Made by a program: the position numbers and the translations under genes. A DNA stretch of 64,000 bases from Nemopilema nomurai (lineage: Eukaryota; Cnidaria; Scyphozoa; Rhizostomeae; Rhizostomatidae), in assembly GCA_003864495.1 (NCBI GenBank), contig ML133395.1, forward strand, positions 340,307 to 404,306, given 5' to 3'. The notes beneath the pieces were generated by a model, which was not told the origin of the DNA, made no database searches, and saw only the letters and a list, made by a program, of their open reading frames with translations. Shown in pieces: positions 11,518-26,600 of this stretch; the first letter of the stretch is position 1; every line of letters starts with the position of its first letter.

Positions 11518-14500
11518 ATGTCCTCACTTTTGCGTCCCGGTGCTAGGGTAGTGCGTGGGCCTAACTGGTCTAAAGGTCTTGAAGATGGAGGCCCCTGGCA
11601 TGTGGGGAGTATTGTTGAAAGTTCCAATAACAGTGTTACAGTGCAGTGGGATAACGGAAACAAAGGCAATTACTCCTTTAATAGAGAACTCACTTTTTTT
11701 GATGTTAGACCAACTGGTAAGTAGTTTCGTTTTTGTACGGCCTTTTTTGCATCGGGGAATGTACATGGAATCGTTGTTGTCAATGCTGTCCATACTATTG
11801 GAATCAAAGACAACCTCTCTAAAGAAGTTAACTAGATTATCGGAACTGACAAGTGACAGAAAAGCATTAAAACATCTGTCATGCAACGCTCGCTGCGTGT
11901 GAAGTCATAGCAACTGTATTGGAACTTTTCAATATTTTCTCTAGACAGCCACCAATGGACTGTGCTCCTTCCAGGTCTCTCATAGCACTCTTTGTATATT
12001 CATATCCCCAGCTCAAACTTCAGCGGTCAATCTGGGCACAAATTGTTCCTATAAATTCACGTGAAAATCATTAAATATTAAATCATTCATTGCTTCAATT
12101 ATCCAGTATTCATTCAATTATCTAGTTTTTCTAAATGAAATAGTTTCTCATTTAGTTTATATGGATTTTATGGCTTGAGTTGTTGTAGAATGTGTTTGTT
12201 GCAAAATGTTTAACAGAGCTAACCAAATGCATACCAACTGCTTTTTCAAATTACTTCTGATTGGTTTGTTGACTGATATAAAGTTAAGGAAATGCGTCTA
12301 TTTTATTGATATATTTTTCTCATTTTCTCTCTTACAATATAAAGCATCTTTTTGGAGTAGCATGATGCACAACTTTGCAACTTTTTAGTTTCTAAGGCTT
12401 CAACCTGTTTCAAAAAAACCAGTAAGGACACCATAGCTCCTGATTTACCCACAATTTGTGTGTCAGATCATCATAAACACTCTGAGTTAATTAAACAAAC
12501 CTAAAAGAAAGTTAAGCTGATTTGCTTATAGAAACGGAAGAATTCGAGTCTGCCTCTTTTCATTCTTTAACACAGATATTGAAACTTATGCTTAAAACCA
12601 TACACTCAATCCCTAGACAGCATTGCTTTATTACATCTGATTCAGTCTAGAATCTGAGGCTGCCTATTCCCAAATTGATCCCAAATAGATGATGCAGTTA
12701 TTCCTATACTGTGGCTTAAAGATTCTTCTGCAAGAATCATCACTTGATTAAGCTCAACAATTATTGCTCAACAATTTATACTTTTAACGAGGTCAAATTA
12801 ATGCCTAAGAACAGAAAATTCATGCAATCACCCCCTCCCCTCCCCTTTTCCACTCTCCAGTTTGGCATACATAGTCTGGCATCTAATTTTTGCCACGTCA
12901 CTACAGCATTTCCCTTATGATTATTTGGTAGCATTGATCTCTTAGCAGTGAAGAGTCTCTAACACATAGAATTGTGCTCACCATCTTTGCGCTCAATTTG
13001 TTTCATAATTTTTTTAGTGCATAACACACAAGTGAAGTTTCTTTTCACTACTGCACTCAAGGTGTAGTACACACCCAAGACAGCTCATACATTGCTAGCT
13101 CCTTGCATATTTTTCTACCAGCTGAATCTTGATATCATCAATTTCCATTCCATAACTGAGCCCATAATTCTCTCCAACCTCTTTCTGCAACAATTGTTTC
13201 AGGCATTACAGTAAATCCTTGAATTAGCCCCCTGGGGGCTTATTTATTTTTGATATTTTTGAATAGGGGCTTTTTCGAGGGGAGGGGGGCTTATAAAATT
13301 ACCTGAAACATGTCACATGAAAAGATAATTTTTTAAATTTCTTTCTTTTCATAAGATAAGTAATAAGCTAGGTATAAAGTAACATTTGATTAAGTTGCTA
13401 ACAAAAATATAAATTTTTGTGGTAATTTGTTAAAAAGCCAAGGCAACCTCGGGAGTCAAAAATAAAAAAATCTAAGGGGGGGCTTATTCGAGGGGGGGCT
13501 TATTGAAAATTTCTAGTTCTAGGGTGGGGCTTTATTAGAGGGGGGGCTTTTTCGAGGGGGGGGGCAATTCAAGGATTTATGGTATTCCAAATACTCAAAG
13601 ACTTGAGGACTTTCAAACAGTCCAAAATTTAAAGAATCCATATGGCAACCCTGATGCAGCAAAGAAATTGTTTGGGGTGAACAACCTAAATCATGTTTTC
13701 AGGTGAACACAGTACTTCTGATGGATTAGTTGTGGGTCCCACCAGAAAGTTTAAACCATTCATGTGCAGGGAGCATATTGTGACCCTAAAAAGTTGGGGA
13801 ATTGGGGTAAATGGTACCTGAAGGTTTAAAAATCATTTCATAGAGCTGGCAAAGATAAGTTATGAGAGAAAACAAGTGGTCCAGTCACCGTTAATTAGTT
13901 GAGCATTATTGCAAACTCTAGAAATGGAGATAATATATTTGAGATAATTGTTTTTTTGGAATCACTGAAAACAATCTTTCTTCATTTGAAAACTTGTTTG
14001 GTTAACCAGCAATTTACCCTGTTCATAAATGTTTGCATGTTGTTAACCATTCTGGCCATTTATTTCAAGTATGGATCTAAGTTTTTAAAAAAAATTAATT
14101 GCTCTATTTATGTGAATCAGTAGAGCAGGTTAACTATTTAGTGCAGTTTATGACAATCACTTTGGAATTTAAGTTAGCTGGATTCCATCTGTGAATATTT
14201 CAGCTTGACTCAATATTTTAAGTTTATGCACAGTATTTTAAGATTTTGTATTCTTTAAGCAAATTATTCTCAAGGATTGGTCCCCACCTTCCTAAATTGA
14301 TCCATGTAATTGAAGATGCAATGAACACATATTCAAAGCGACATCATGTTTGTGTAAATCATTCCTAGATTTTGTTACACAGTTGAAGGCTCTTATTAAC
14401 TTGTAGATTAAAGTCTTTCTTTTCAGTGGTTTGGTTTGAATACATTCAAATGCATATTCACAGTTTTTGCAATGTAGAAATTTTCTCAGGATTAGAATCC

Positions 14501-17500
14501 AAGATTTTTCACCTAATAGAGTAAGCTGATTTCCAATTAACACCTTAGTGATGGTAAACTCAGATTACCATCAGTCCTCTCTTTTCTCAAAAGTGACTTA
14601 CATACTTCAGTTCATTAAATTCTCCAGAATAAACATTGATTCTGTTGCAAAAATTAAACTTTTATAGATACAATTTTATATTGAAATTGAGATGCCGTTT
14701 GAAAGAGTCATGTCAAAACCTGTGTTGGATTTTGAGACAGATTTTGGGTTTATTTCAATTTTACATGTAACACTGTTTTCTTTCCAGGAAATCGCCATAA
14801 TGGAGTAGGTTGTGATGGTTGCTTAAAACCTGTTATTGGCATGAGATGGAAGTGTTCGATGTGCAATGACTTTGATCTTTGCGATACCTGTTATCATAAG
14901 GGAGCACACAGCCTAGAACATAATTTTTGGAGAATCAATGTTGATGGAGATGAAAGGTTTGTCAACTCTATTTGTTTGTGATGTTGCTGCTTTTTTAAGA
15001 CGCGACTCTAATTCTCAATTAGAGCGGGAACTCATCAACAGTTTTCATTTTGGTTTTCATTGGTGTGTTTAATTGCCTGAAAATATAGAAAAAACAAAAC
15101 CATTCAAGTCTATTGTCTATATTTCTTTAGTCTAAGCTTATGAGTAGTGTTCTTTGAATTATTCAAAGATACTTAGAGCCTCTAATTTGACAATTTTGGA
15201 TACTGGCACTACTTATAAATTGCAAACTTTCTTCCCAGTTTTTAAAATGCCTCAGAAACACATGCAATGAACAAATCGAGCGAACTAATTAGAGTTTTTA
15301 TTGTAATGCGAAGCTAGATAATTTCCATTGGTTGTTCCTAAAAGAAATTGAGCAGTTCTTGAGCAGGGGCTGACAACGAAATTTCCGAATGGCAAAAGCA
15401 ACCCTAAGAATAATGGGCAACAAACATTATTGAAAACTTTGCAACTAAACGTTATAGACAGCTAGGGTTGTCAGTTAAGCCCGAAGGATTTATCCACTGC
15501 TCCAGTTTCCAACTGGCTATAGTTGCCTTACAGCTTTCAGACCTTTTAGGTCTTATTTCTGAGGCCTGTTTTATTTGTAAGGTGGCAACTAGGTGTTTTG
15601 TTCCCAGATGTTACGTCACACGTCAGACGCGAAGCTGCCGAGGACGTCGCCTTTTGACTGCCTTTGTTTGGCCAAAACTCAACCTTCAAGCCCTTTTTGT
15701 TAACAACTGGAATTTTCCCAGTAGAAAAAATTGACTTGGAAACATGAAAAAGCAAAATCGCTGCATTTCCGTTTTTTAATATAACTTCCATTTTTAGATT
15801 TTGGAATGATAAAAGCAAGAATGAGCTGAAATCTATTATTGCCAAGGACTTATTTACTGACGTAAAGTGAATTTATTTCATTTAATCTTTTTCTTTTAGG
15901 GTCGATGTCGGTAAGAGAAACTGTGCAGAACGGAGAACCGCTTTTGGTATTTTTCCTAGCGCCACCGTAAAGAGAGGCCCTGATTGGAGATGGAATCAAC
16001 AGGATGGTTTGTGGTGCTGCTTGGTCTTTCAGAATTATACTTTAAGGAACAAACCCTTTTTTAACTTTCACGTGAGAAAATCCACAAATGCCTTGATTGG
16101 TCTAATTTGTCAGATTTCTTTAATTATTTACAACTTTCACCAAAAATGATTATACATTGCATTTATGCAAATTTCTTACTTTGAAAACTTTAAAAGCCAT
16201 AAACTCTCACTGCATTTTGACACTTAGAAGTGAAAACGGACATGCTTATGTTTGGCTTTTTTCCAATCAAGGCATCTTAATTTCCCAGTCTTGATAAAAG
16301 CATCTTTTCCATAATTTAAGAATAGCGGTGCGTTCCATATAGCCAGCTTGTAGGTAGCAAGCTATTTGCTTTATATTTATTGGTAAGCCAGCTTTTTTGT
16401 TTCAAATTTATATTGTCCTTCGATTGCTGCGACTCCTAGTATCTCTTTGTCAGATATAACGAGTTTCCTATACCTTACATTAATCCATCTAGGTGGCAGC
16501 GAAGGAACAGGGAAGGTTATATCACTTTATGATTGGAAAGACAAAACACTGGTGAGTCTAATTTGCAAATAAACATTTTTTGTAAATATTGGTTGTGTAG
16601 GCGAGAACATGTTTACGGAAATAGGGGCTCAAGAAGCCTACCGTTGGAACCATCTTGGCAACTGTGTCATTGAGAAAAGTACTCGCTTTTGACGTTGATC
16701 TGGAGCATAGATATTTGGTGCGTTTTAAAGCCTATGCGTGTTGGGACAATTGCGAACAAAGCTTTCATTTTCGCGCTATGGAGCATGTAAGTCGGTGACT
16801 CCCATGACAAGTATGAAGACAATGAATGCAGAAACGTAAGACGCAGGATAGTCGCCCGATGCTACTCCCCGATTCGTACGAAAATTACGACAAGTGGGAA
16901 CCAGTTGGATGGCTCCACTTTTCTGCTTCAAGTATCATATTCTCCGGTGCTCAGATTGAGCATAAAGCTCGCAGTCGCACGCAACGCCTACACGTTACGC
17001 CTTCGCGTTACGCCTACACGTTACGCCTACACGTTATGCCTTCACGTTACGCCTACACGTTACACCTTCACGTTGCGCCTTCACGTTGCGCCTTCACGTT
17101 ACGCCTCCACTTTGCGTCTTCACGTTACGCTTACTTTACTTTCAAATGGGGCCAACGAACCTTTGTGTTATCAAATGTGTTACCAATGACCTTTTTTTGT
17201 TTCTGTTAAAGAAAGAATCATTGGGATCTGGTGCTCGTGTCTCTTGGGAGAGCGGTTGCGCTGCTGAGTACAGACTTTGTTTCCAAGGAAAGGTATCGAG
17301 AAACCCCTTCTGGAATCAACCATCTGCAATAGCTTTTTCTTGCATTCATTCATAGTCTAAAATTCAGTATGCCACATTTTGGAAGCCAAAGACAGAAGTT
17401 AAACTCTTCTTTGTAATTCTCTCCCGCTAATAAATTCCTTTTTAGTGCGATCTTATCGCCGTGGAGCCAGCAAAAAGTCCTCTCGTCTACTCCCTTCATC

Positions 17501-17569
17501 TGCCAGTTATCGGTAATTCCATATTATTTAATATTATTTTCTGTATACTAACATCTATCTATCTATCTA

Positions 17570-17608
<39 letters not shown>

Positions 17609-17617
17609 TTTTGTCTT

Positions 17618-17686
<69 letters not shown>

Positions 17687-20600
17687 TCGTAGCCGAGGCA
17701 TCCGTAGCAGCTTTTTTTTAATTAAAATTTTTTCCAGATGGGGGTGACCCGGTCTGTTATGTGGACAAATTGGTTGTTGGCGAGCAGGTTTGTGTCTATG
17801 TGAACAGAGAAAAAGCAAAATCCTTGCAAGAGAATCATGGTGGTTGGAATGACATGATGGACGAGGTATCTTTTTGGTTGAATCCTCTAATTGTGGGATG
17901 ACCCCTCTGTAGAATCGATTTAGTGGGTCCATATTTTCAAAAAGCGACGTGTATTAAGATGGCTGGACCGCTTTTGTGGCCGTTGGGTAAAGGAAATCCC
18001 CCAAAGTCTTTCCAAATATTCGATTTATTTTTGTTACCTGCACTCTCCTACTTTGTTAGCATGTTACTTTGCTCCATTTTTCCCATACCCTCTACGCTTT
18101 TTGAACTGATCTTTTTGTGTCGTCACCACACTTCTTTTTCTATTTTGGCCTTCTCCCACGTTATATCTAGTCCTTGCATGGATTATCTTTACAGTTTATT
18201 GGCACTATCGGCACTGTCTCGAGAACTCTTCCATCTGGAGACATTGCTGTAGAGTACAAACCAAAAGGTGTTGAGGGTTTGTTGAAAATTTTGGCGATTG
18301 GAACATCAAAGAGAAAGATCGAGTGGGTGTACAATCCCGCATGTTTGAGGAGGGTATGAAAACGTCAAAATGATTCTTCTTTTTATTTTTTGTTTTATTT
18401 TACATTTAAAAGATTTCTTCCTAAAGTTAAAATGTTGAAAAATCGAATCTATTTTCTGTTCAATTCTATTTTATTAGCCTGTATTCTATTTTTATTCTGT
18501 TCTGTTTGTTAAGAAGCGAATTCGAAAGTAAACCCGAAAGGCCATGTTTGGTGAAAAATCTTTATTGCAGAAAGCTAAGCCTCCTGGAAACTGAGCCTCG
18601 AAATTTCTACTAGAAAAACGGATTATTAGTGTAAGAACCTTTCGAAAAGTTGAGGCAAAAAGAATGTCAAAGAAGATGAAACTTGCGTAGAATGTTTGAG
18701 AAAGGCTGGCTACACATTTTACAATTTTATACTTTACTAAAAAATGAATTTAATAATGGCTATGAAATAAGATGTATATATGAAGGAAAGAACGTTCCGA
18801 CCATTCTTCTTTGCGCATACCGAAACATCTTCCGATCAAACTGTCGACCAACTTTTGCGTTTCCGGCTCGCTGAATTTCGTAATGACTGAAAGACTGTTT
18901 CAACAAAAGTCAATAACCTAAAAATGCACGTTTCTTCTTTCGCTAGGTTGAAAAGTTTTCGGATGGAGACCGTGTTGTTGTGTTGAATGACGAAGAAGTG
19001 GTCACGAAGATGCAAAAGAGGCATGGCGGATGGGTGGATCAGATGAAAATGGTAGTTAAGTTGCTTTCATGTCTTCTCAAGTTAATTGTCTTGAAGCAAT
19101 ATATCGGATGTGAAATTGCGTGCACTGCCCCCTCATTGGACAGGCAGCTTTAACTTACCCTGTGCAAGGCAGCTATTGGAACCCCAACCCTTTTGCCTGT
19201 CACTGATCTTAGATTGATTGATTGAATGAATGATTGATTGTAATGGCTGACTGACTGGTTGATTGACTGTAATGATTGACTGATTGACTGATTGATCACT
19301 GACCCTGGATTGCTGCCGTTGAATTTTTGCGGCCCTGCTACCCGTGGTAGAATAGGACATTCCTTCTCTGCTCCTAAAATTAACGCTTGGCAGCGATTTG
19401 CCCTTTCACATTAGGCTTATTTTCGATGTTCTTTATGTCTCAATTTATGTAGGCTTTAGGAAAAACTGGTGTTGTTAAAGACGTTGATCAAGATGGCGAT
19501 GTAAAGGTTCACTTTGGGAGCTTAGCCTGGACCTTTAGTCCCGCTGCAATTTCGAAGACGAATATGACAAATGTGCCTGAAAACAATCAATCAGGTAACA
19601 TTTTGTATAAGTTGCCTAGAAATATGTAGCCCATCTAGGTGGTAGGGGCTGTAGAATTTGGCCACTCTAGTCTTGGAACTTTCCCAGTAGACAATGCTGC
19701 AATCATTCTCCTCCAAAATGGCTCAGTGTTTTTCACTTTCCATGTTCTTGTTGGTTTATGAGTAAACTGATAGTGCCTACGTAGTTTGTTCTCGCTGCTT
19801 GTATTCGTCGGCGTATTGGGCTCTTTTTAGGGGTGGGGGGGGGGGGGGCGGGGGTGATGGGGTCATTGCAAACTTTCCGCCGGAATGAGCAAAAAGGCTA
19901 AAGTATTGCCTTTATAACAGCAGGGATTAAAATATAACAAATCATTATGTTATGTTCCTCTATTCAAACATTCAAGATCCCAAGCTTAAACAATTATTGG
20001 TTATTTCAGCTTTACTTTCAACTATTTTGCTTCTCGTATGAGTAAGGTAACACAAATCAATATTAGAATACTGAAAAGGTCTTTGTATAAAAGGCTGAGA
20101 CTCTTTGTAAAAGATTCTAGTTTTGATAGAATACATTGTGGGTTTGTTGGGAATAATTACCCGACTGACATTTGATTGTTACAAACTTGGTGGGCTGGCT
20201 CCTACGCCTATGCTTGTTCGCCTTCATGATTCTCTTTTGATGATTTTTCTTGGCGGGTTTCGCCAAAATTTTACACCAAACCGTGGGCGGAAAGGCGTCT
20301 CAGAATTATATCCCACAATGTTTAATAGGAGTCAACTGGTGTTGCTTCTCTTGATGGCGATCAAGTATTCTTTTACTTTAGAAATCTATGCGTTATTCTG
20401 AGCAGGAAGTGTCTAGTGGCATTGTTATCTGGTTTCGTTTTCATGAATTCACAATTTTTTTGAATGACACAATGACAAGAGACTATATTTTAGTAGACGA
20501 GGCAACTGTATTTTTCACACTTTCTAATAATACCATGAAGAATGGCTACTTCGCTCACACTTGTGCTTATTTAAACAGTTAGCATCTCTAGCTCTATCCT

Positions 20601-23600
20601 GCTGGAGACTCTGTTGGGCTCCATGCTATCCGACGACAACGATGACATGATATTGGTTGCTGCCGCCAAAGGCAATTCCGACCTAATTGAGACATTGCTG
20701 AATAAAAAGAAAGAGCTGGTGAGTAGGCCTATTTCATATTGGACATTCAGTGCGCTTTTGCGTATGATTTTAGTTATTTTGTCGGTGTTATATATGTTAT
20801 TTTGTCATTAAGTGCCGGCTACAGATCTACAAATATGAACTGTTTATGCTATTAGCAATTCACCGGTTTCTGCTTACACCTTCGCTTGCGTCGTCCAGGT
20901 ATTACACAGCAAAGCAGGCTTGACTGCCCTCCACATTGCCAGTGACAATGGAGATAAAAAAATCGTAGAGCTGCTACTTTCCAAAGGAGCGGATGCAAAT
21001 GAAGTCGTGAGTGACATTTGTCTATAATTTGTTGTTAATTTCAGTTTTCGAAAATGGTTGCCGATATTTATCAAGGCGCCAATGCTTGTAAGAGCATTAC
21101 AGTGACTTCCTACGCAACAGGTGTCCTGTTGCAAGTAAAGAACCTCTCTTCGAATATAAAGAAATTGTTGTTTCAGGGAAGGCTTCAATTCAGAATTATT
21201 TCCTGATTACCCTGTCAATGTACTCTATTGTATTTATTTATTTATGTATTGTGTATGTTTGTGCTAACAAAGACATCGAAATTCCCATGTTTTTGATTAA
21301 TAATTTTTGAACAAATATTTTGTATTGTGAATGTTTGTTGTAATAGCACTGAACAGCAGAGTGGCCATTTTTGCCAGCTTAAAAATTCTTTTTCATCTGA
21401 TGCCCGACAGCAGCATCGACAACAGTGCTACTTTGAAGCTAGAAATATTCGACTTTGTGAGCTCCTTCTTTTATATCAAACCCTAATATCAAACTCTACC
21501 CTTCAATTGTGGTAGCTAGCTAAAGTTAGTTAGCCTTTATTGCTTCGGTGTGTCACCCCTTGTAAACTTTACCGCTGGATTTCATTGAGTTTTTTAGATA
21601 AATTTTTTTTTGGTGGTGTTTGTAAAATGTCATCTTGTTCTTGCAGGATGCAGACGGCGACACACCACTTCACAGGTCATGTTTAAAGTAAGTTTTCAGT
21701 TTGTTAAGACGATATGATCTGGACGAAAAGAACCTAAGGGTTCTGCGGAATCTCTACTTGGTGCAAACAGCATGCATATGGGTAGACAAAAAAACGCATA
21801 CACCAATACGAGAAGAGACGCTCGGCAAGGATGTGTGCTGGACCTATTGCTTTTAAACCTGTATAGCGAGGTTATTTCCCTGAATATAACACAATTGCAA
21901 GGGATATTTCTTGGATGTCAAAACATAAAAAACTTGAAATATGCATATGATGCTGTCCTGATTGCCAAGTCAGAGGGAAGGATATTATTAGACAATGTAA
22001 ATTGAATTTAGCAATGAAAGGAACCGTTTGTTAACTGTAGGAAGACTGAGTTCAGAGTTATAAGGATATTAACAGTATATTAACAGATGACATTCTAATA
22101 TAACAAGTGAATGAAGTCAGCCATCTTGGTGGTCCTTTAATGGAAGATGGCAAATTAGATAAAGAGGTTAGAAAGCGAATTGGAATGGCGGAGAAAGCAA
22201 TGGAGAAACAAGAAGTACATCAAAGAATAAATTTTGATCGCAATTAAAGTCAAAGTATGTGGTAATCGTGCATTTTCTTTTCAAGTATATCGAAGCAAGT
22301 TCCATTCCAGGAAGGTAATTGAGAGGATTCGAAAATGTACATATATGATGGGCTTGCTAGGAACCCTTTTTTTACTGGTATAGTAAATTTCCAATTTTCT
22401 CCTTAAGTTGAACTCCATTCTTGAATTCTCCATGCCAGGAATCACATAGATGTTGTAAGGTTGCTGCTAAAAAAAGGAGTTGAAAAAGATAAATCTAATA
22501 AGAAGGGGATGACTGCTTTCCATTGTGCTTCATACTTGGGACATGTTGAAATCATGAGAGCACTTGTCGATGCCAAAGCCAATGTCAATACTCAGGTATT
22601 TATTTATTCTTTTTTTTTATTTTGTGCGCATATTAATTCTGAATATAAGCTTTGGCAACAGACCCTTGGTTTGTTTGAGGATTATGGGACATTAATGTCA
22701 TCATCAACTCTTCCGTAAATACTGCTCGAAGTTTGAGTCCAAGGGTAAAAGCAGACAATCTCTGAACCTCCACAATAATACGAAACAGTAGAAACTTATT
22801 TTTTGCATATGCGACATATTTCAATCGCCCAAAAATGACCAAAAACTAGAAGGTTTATAGGTATGCAATAAATTGTATCAGAGCATCAGTAGAACTTTCT
22901 GTCAATAGTATAACTGAATCACTTAGGAGTTGCTCGTTTGCCCGTCAGTCAAATGGCTTTTGTGAGCATGTTTTACAACAGGTATGAGTGCCAAAGCACA
23001 AAGGAAAGACGAACGATAACACCATGTTATTCGCACTCTTTTCATGTTCGAACATGTTCGTATACTGCCCGATCGGCACAAATCGCTAAATTAATTACCT
23101 TGGCTTGCAAGTTCATTCTTGTTCCTTTTCATCAATAACCTTTGACAGCAACTTTTGGCTAAACAGATTGCTGCCGGAACCCCATTACAGGGTATAAGTA
23201 ACCTTTCTAAAGATGTCCGTTAGAAAGTAAAATGAGAGTATTTGCAGGCGGAAATATTTCTTACCACGATAGAGCGAAAAGATATATAGGCATGAAGACC
23301 TTTTGTTTGTTGCTTGGTTACTGATGTCAGAGCAGGGACGGAATTCCTAGCGCTTCGATTCCTGTGCTCTATGTATATTTCTTTTTGGATTTACAATGTA
23401 GTTGTTTTTCCGAAAAAAACACATCAGCAAAATTCGGTAGCAATGTCATCCAATGTCTATAATTTCTCCTCTTACTTGGATTTTTTTTAGGGTGAAGACT
23501 GTTGCATTTATTTATGAATTTTGATTTTGAAGGATGCGAGTGGAGACACGCCCTTACACGATGCTATTTCACAAGATAAACAATCAGCTGTTGAATTTCT

Positions 23601-26600
23601 GGTTGGCTTGACCTACATCGACGTCATCATCGCAAACAACCGGGGGTTCCACCCTCTGCATCACGCTGTTTTTTCTGGCAAATACGCGTGAGTCGCTGGC
23701 AGTTAGAAAGTTGTGTTTGCCTATTTGCATTGCTTTTGAACATTAATTTCATAATGGCTCATTTGTTACCAAATTTTGCCATCAGAGCCGAGTTCATCTC
23801 CAGTGAGTAAAGTACTTTGTTAACAAAATGGGACTCTAGACTAACAGAAGCCGTTTGTTAACGGTTTTTATTTCATCTGAAAATAGCCTTTGTAAAACTT
23901 TCTCTCCCTCTCCCTTTTCCCTATTTTTAGTGATCTGTACAGAGATTTGTTTTTTATGCCGTCAATCTCCCCCTCTTTCTACTTCTATCTCATTTTTTCA
24001 CTTGATGTGTTAGATTTGATTTTGTCCCGTTCCAACCTGAGCAGCTATTGTCTTGCCTTATGCAGTGACGCCGAGAGGGAGGGGTACGTGGTTGGGGTAG
24101 GGAGGTCAAATTGCCCCAGGGCCCCCAAATTCCTCGGCGGCCCTAGCCTTATGCATACTAAGAATGTTTCGAGTTCCTGTGTACCGCTCCCAGAGTATAT
24201 ACCTCATCACCGCCTTTTTAGGTTAAGGGGCGTCCATCTCTTTGTTGTTGATATATGCACCTGATCATAGTGTGATTCGCTAGAGTTTGATTGGTAGACC
24301 CTCTGCTAGCAGCCTACGCAGAGGCCTAGCATACCGACTTTAATTTGCCGACAGGGGCTCAGGATTCCATAAGAAATGAGAAAACGACCATGGTAATTTG
24401 GTTGTATTTGAAGCTGTGTCCATACGCATTTCGCATAAGGTGGCAGAGCAGCTTAAGGTGACAGAGTACAATAAAATCTGTCCGTTGCTAGCGTCACCCC
24501 AAAGAGATCTGGATAATATAGACTCTCTACCGTTCCAGCATTTTTTCGAAAAGGTTAAGTTATCGAAGTTAATAGATTTGAATAATATTACTTTCAGTTC
24601 CGCAGAAAAGATCATGGAGAAGAATCCTGAACTTGTCAACGTGCAGAAAGAAGACGGCTATGCTGCCTTGCATCTTGCGGTGGTAAATGGCTACGAAGGC
24701 ATTGTGCTTCACATTCTTAATCAGGTGAGTCCTCCAGCTGATTTCACTTTGCATAATCATTGAGAAATGTTCTTACACTACTTCCAGATTGGTTCAAAAA
24801 GTTACCCTTGCCTTGCCCAAGCTAGGGCTTTCGCGCACACTCAGACTACGTTTATGCCAGGGCGTGCCTAGTTTTCGGATGACACGCTGTCAATACAATC
24901 AGTGTCCATGCTGCTCCAGAAGAGCATTGCATGTAGCCTCACTCTGAGCTCGAAGGCTTCGTTGACCGAAGAGGCGCCAAAATTCTTGATGCTCCAATTT
25001 TGGGCTCGCAATTAGCGAGTGGTTCAAATTGAAGCAGGTTAATGCTTTCGAGACGAAAGCAACCCTGGAAACGGTTGTCTGAGAGAAAGTTTCCTCTTGT
25101 CAAAAGAAACAGGTGGCAAGATACGATATCTTGCTGAAAGTATCGACAGGAAGAGCGCTTAGGCCGAATATTTATGCAAAGGTAGCTGCGCAGGTAGCTT
25201 CTGAAACACAGCGTTGAAAGTCACTTAACTTTTTGCTACGTATCACTTTGTTTAAGTTTTGCTTTTGTGTGTCTTAAGCACGGTAAATTTGGGTCCAGAA
25301 AATTTTAGCTAAGAAGGCCTTGGTTTAACAATGCAAAGTCTTTTTGTTTTATTTCGCATATTGCTTCTCCGAAGATTCAGGTTTGCGAATAAATATGTTT
25401 ATTTTGAAGGGACACTGTTTAATAGACCAAAAAACCGTCAAAGGCCAAACCGCAGCAATGCTTGCAGCGGAAGAAGGTTACATGGGGATCTTGAAGACAC
25501 TACTCGACCGCGGAGCCGCCATAAATGAGAGGGATGAAGATGGGGACAATTGTCTTCTCATCGTTTTGGGCAAATACACGTTCTTTAAGGCCATAGGGAG
25601 CGATGTCTTTGGGGACGCCCCCATGGATGTCCAAAGTGTATGTATCAAGTCGACATCTTGTTTATAAACTGTCGCGTTTTGTGCAGTGACCGTTCTAGGA
25701 ACCCGAGCCCTCAATGTGACCTGGCCAACCAGGGACCGAACAGCCAAGCAAACAAGGGTAGCAAGATATTTAGCGCACGCCACTCACTATGTGCATCGAA
25801 ATTTGAATCAACTTGCATGAAATATTTGCTCGCATTGTTAGTAATTTAACCGACCCGAGCGGGACTCGAACCCACGACCCCTGACTTTGTACGCCAAGTG
25901 CTCTACCGCTGAGCTATCGGGTGATGCTTTCAAGCCAGCAATCGAGGCCGGTGATTGCACAGGGGAGCCATCGCAGCTCCATCACAAAGTGCAAGGGACC
26001 TGCTGGATGAGAGAGGACTGCCCACATCAGGAGGGCCGTCGCAGCCCCAACACTGGATAGGATTAAGGAAAGTGAAAAGGTTAAGGCAACAGGATTTCAT
26101 ACGAAGGATCATAGAGAGTGCGGAAAAATAACCGACCCGAGAGGGACTCGAACCCACGACCCTTGACTTTGTACGTCAAGTGCTCTACCTACAAGTGCTT
26201 ATGCTGGCTTGAAAGCATGACCCGATAGCTCAGTTGGTAGAGCACTTGACGTACAAAGTCAAGGGTCGTGGGTTCGAGTCCCGCTCGGATCGGTTATTTT
26301 TCCGCATTCTCTATGATCCTTCGTATAAAATCCTTTTGCCTTAACCTGTTAGTAATTTACATAGAAATCACCTTGAAATCAATATCAATAATCAATCAAA
26401 AAAACTCTTGGTGAAGGACATTTTACTAACTTTTGAAGGCCTACATTTTTCAGATTGTTACCCAGTTTGAAAAGCCCAAAGTAAGCTCCATAGCAATGGC
26501 CTGTTTCTTGATACAAGTTGGCGCAAACCCGACCATGAAGAACAAAAAAGGAGAAGACGCGTTTAGCATAGCAAAAGACGAGAAGCTCAAAGACCTTTTG

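Larger units (their letters stand above)
25849..26346. mobile_element. Inverted composite of tRNA-derived SINE copies
   Basis: A 498-bp insertion in mib intron 17 bounded by an exact 13-bp duplication, TGTTAGTAATTTA, at 25836-25848 and 26347-26359. It contains three tRNA-like heads: two on the minus strand (25851-25923 and a truncated one at 26133-26190) and one on the plus strand (26219-26292). Two share a common 3' body, GGTTATTTTTCCGCA followed by TCTCTATGATCCTTCGTAT and CCTTAACC: plus strand to 26346, and minus strand about 26133-26079. The halves can therefore fold back on each other. A target duplication of this length is typical of LINE-driven SINE insertion. Confidence 0.8.

Noticed and set aside
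25851..26292. Functional tRNA genes
   Set aside because: Anticodon arm two nucleotides too long, one copy truncated, and all linked to repeat bodies within a target-duplicated insert.
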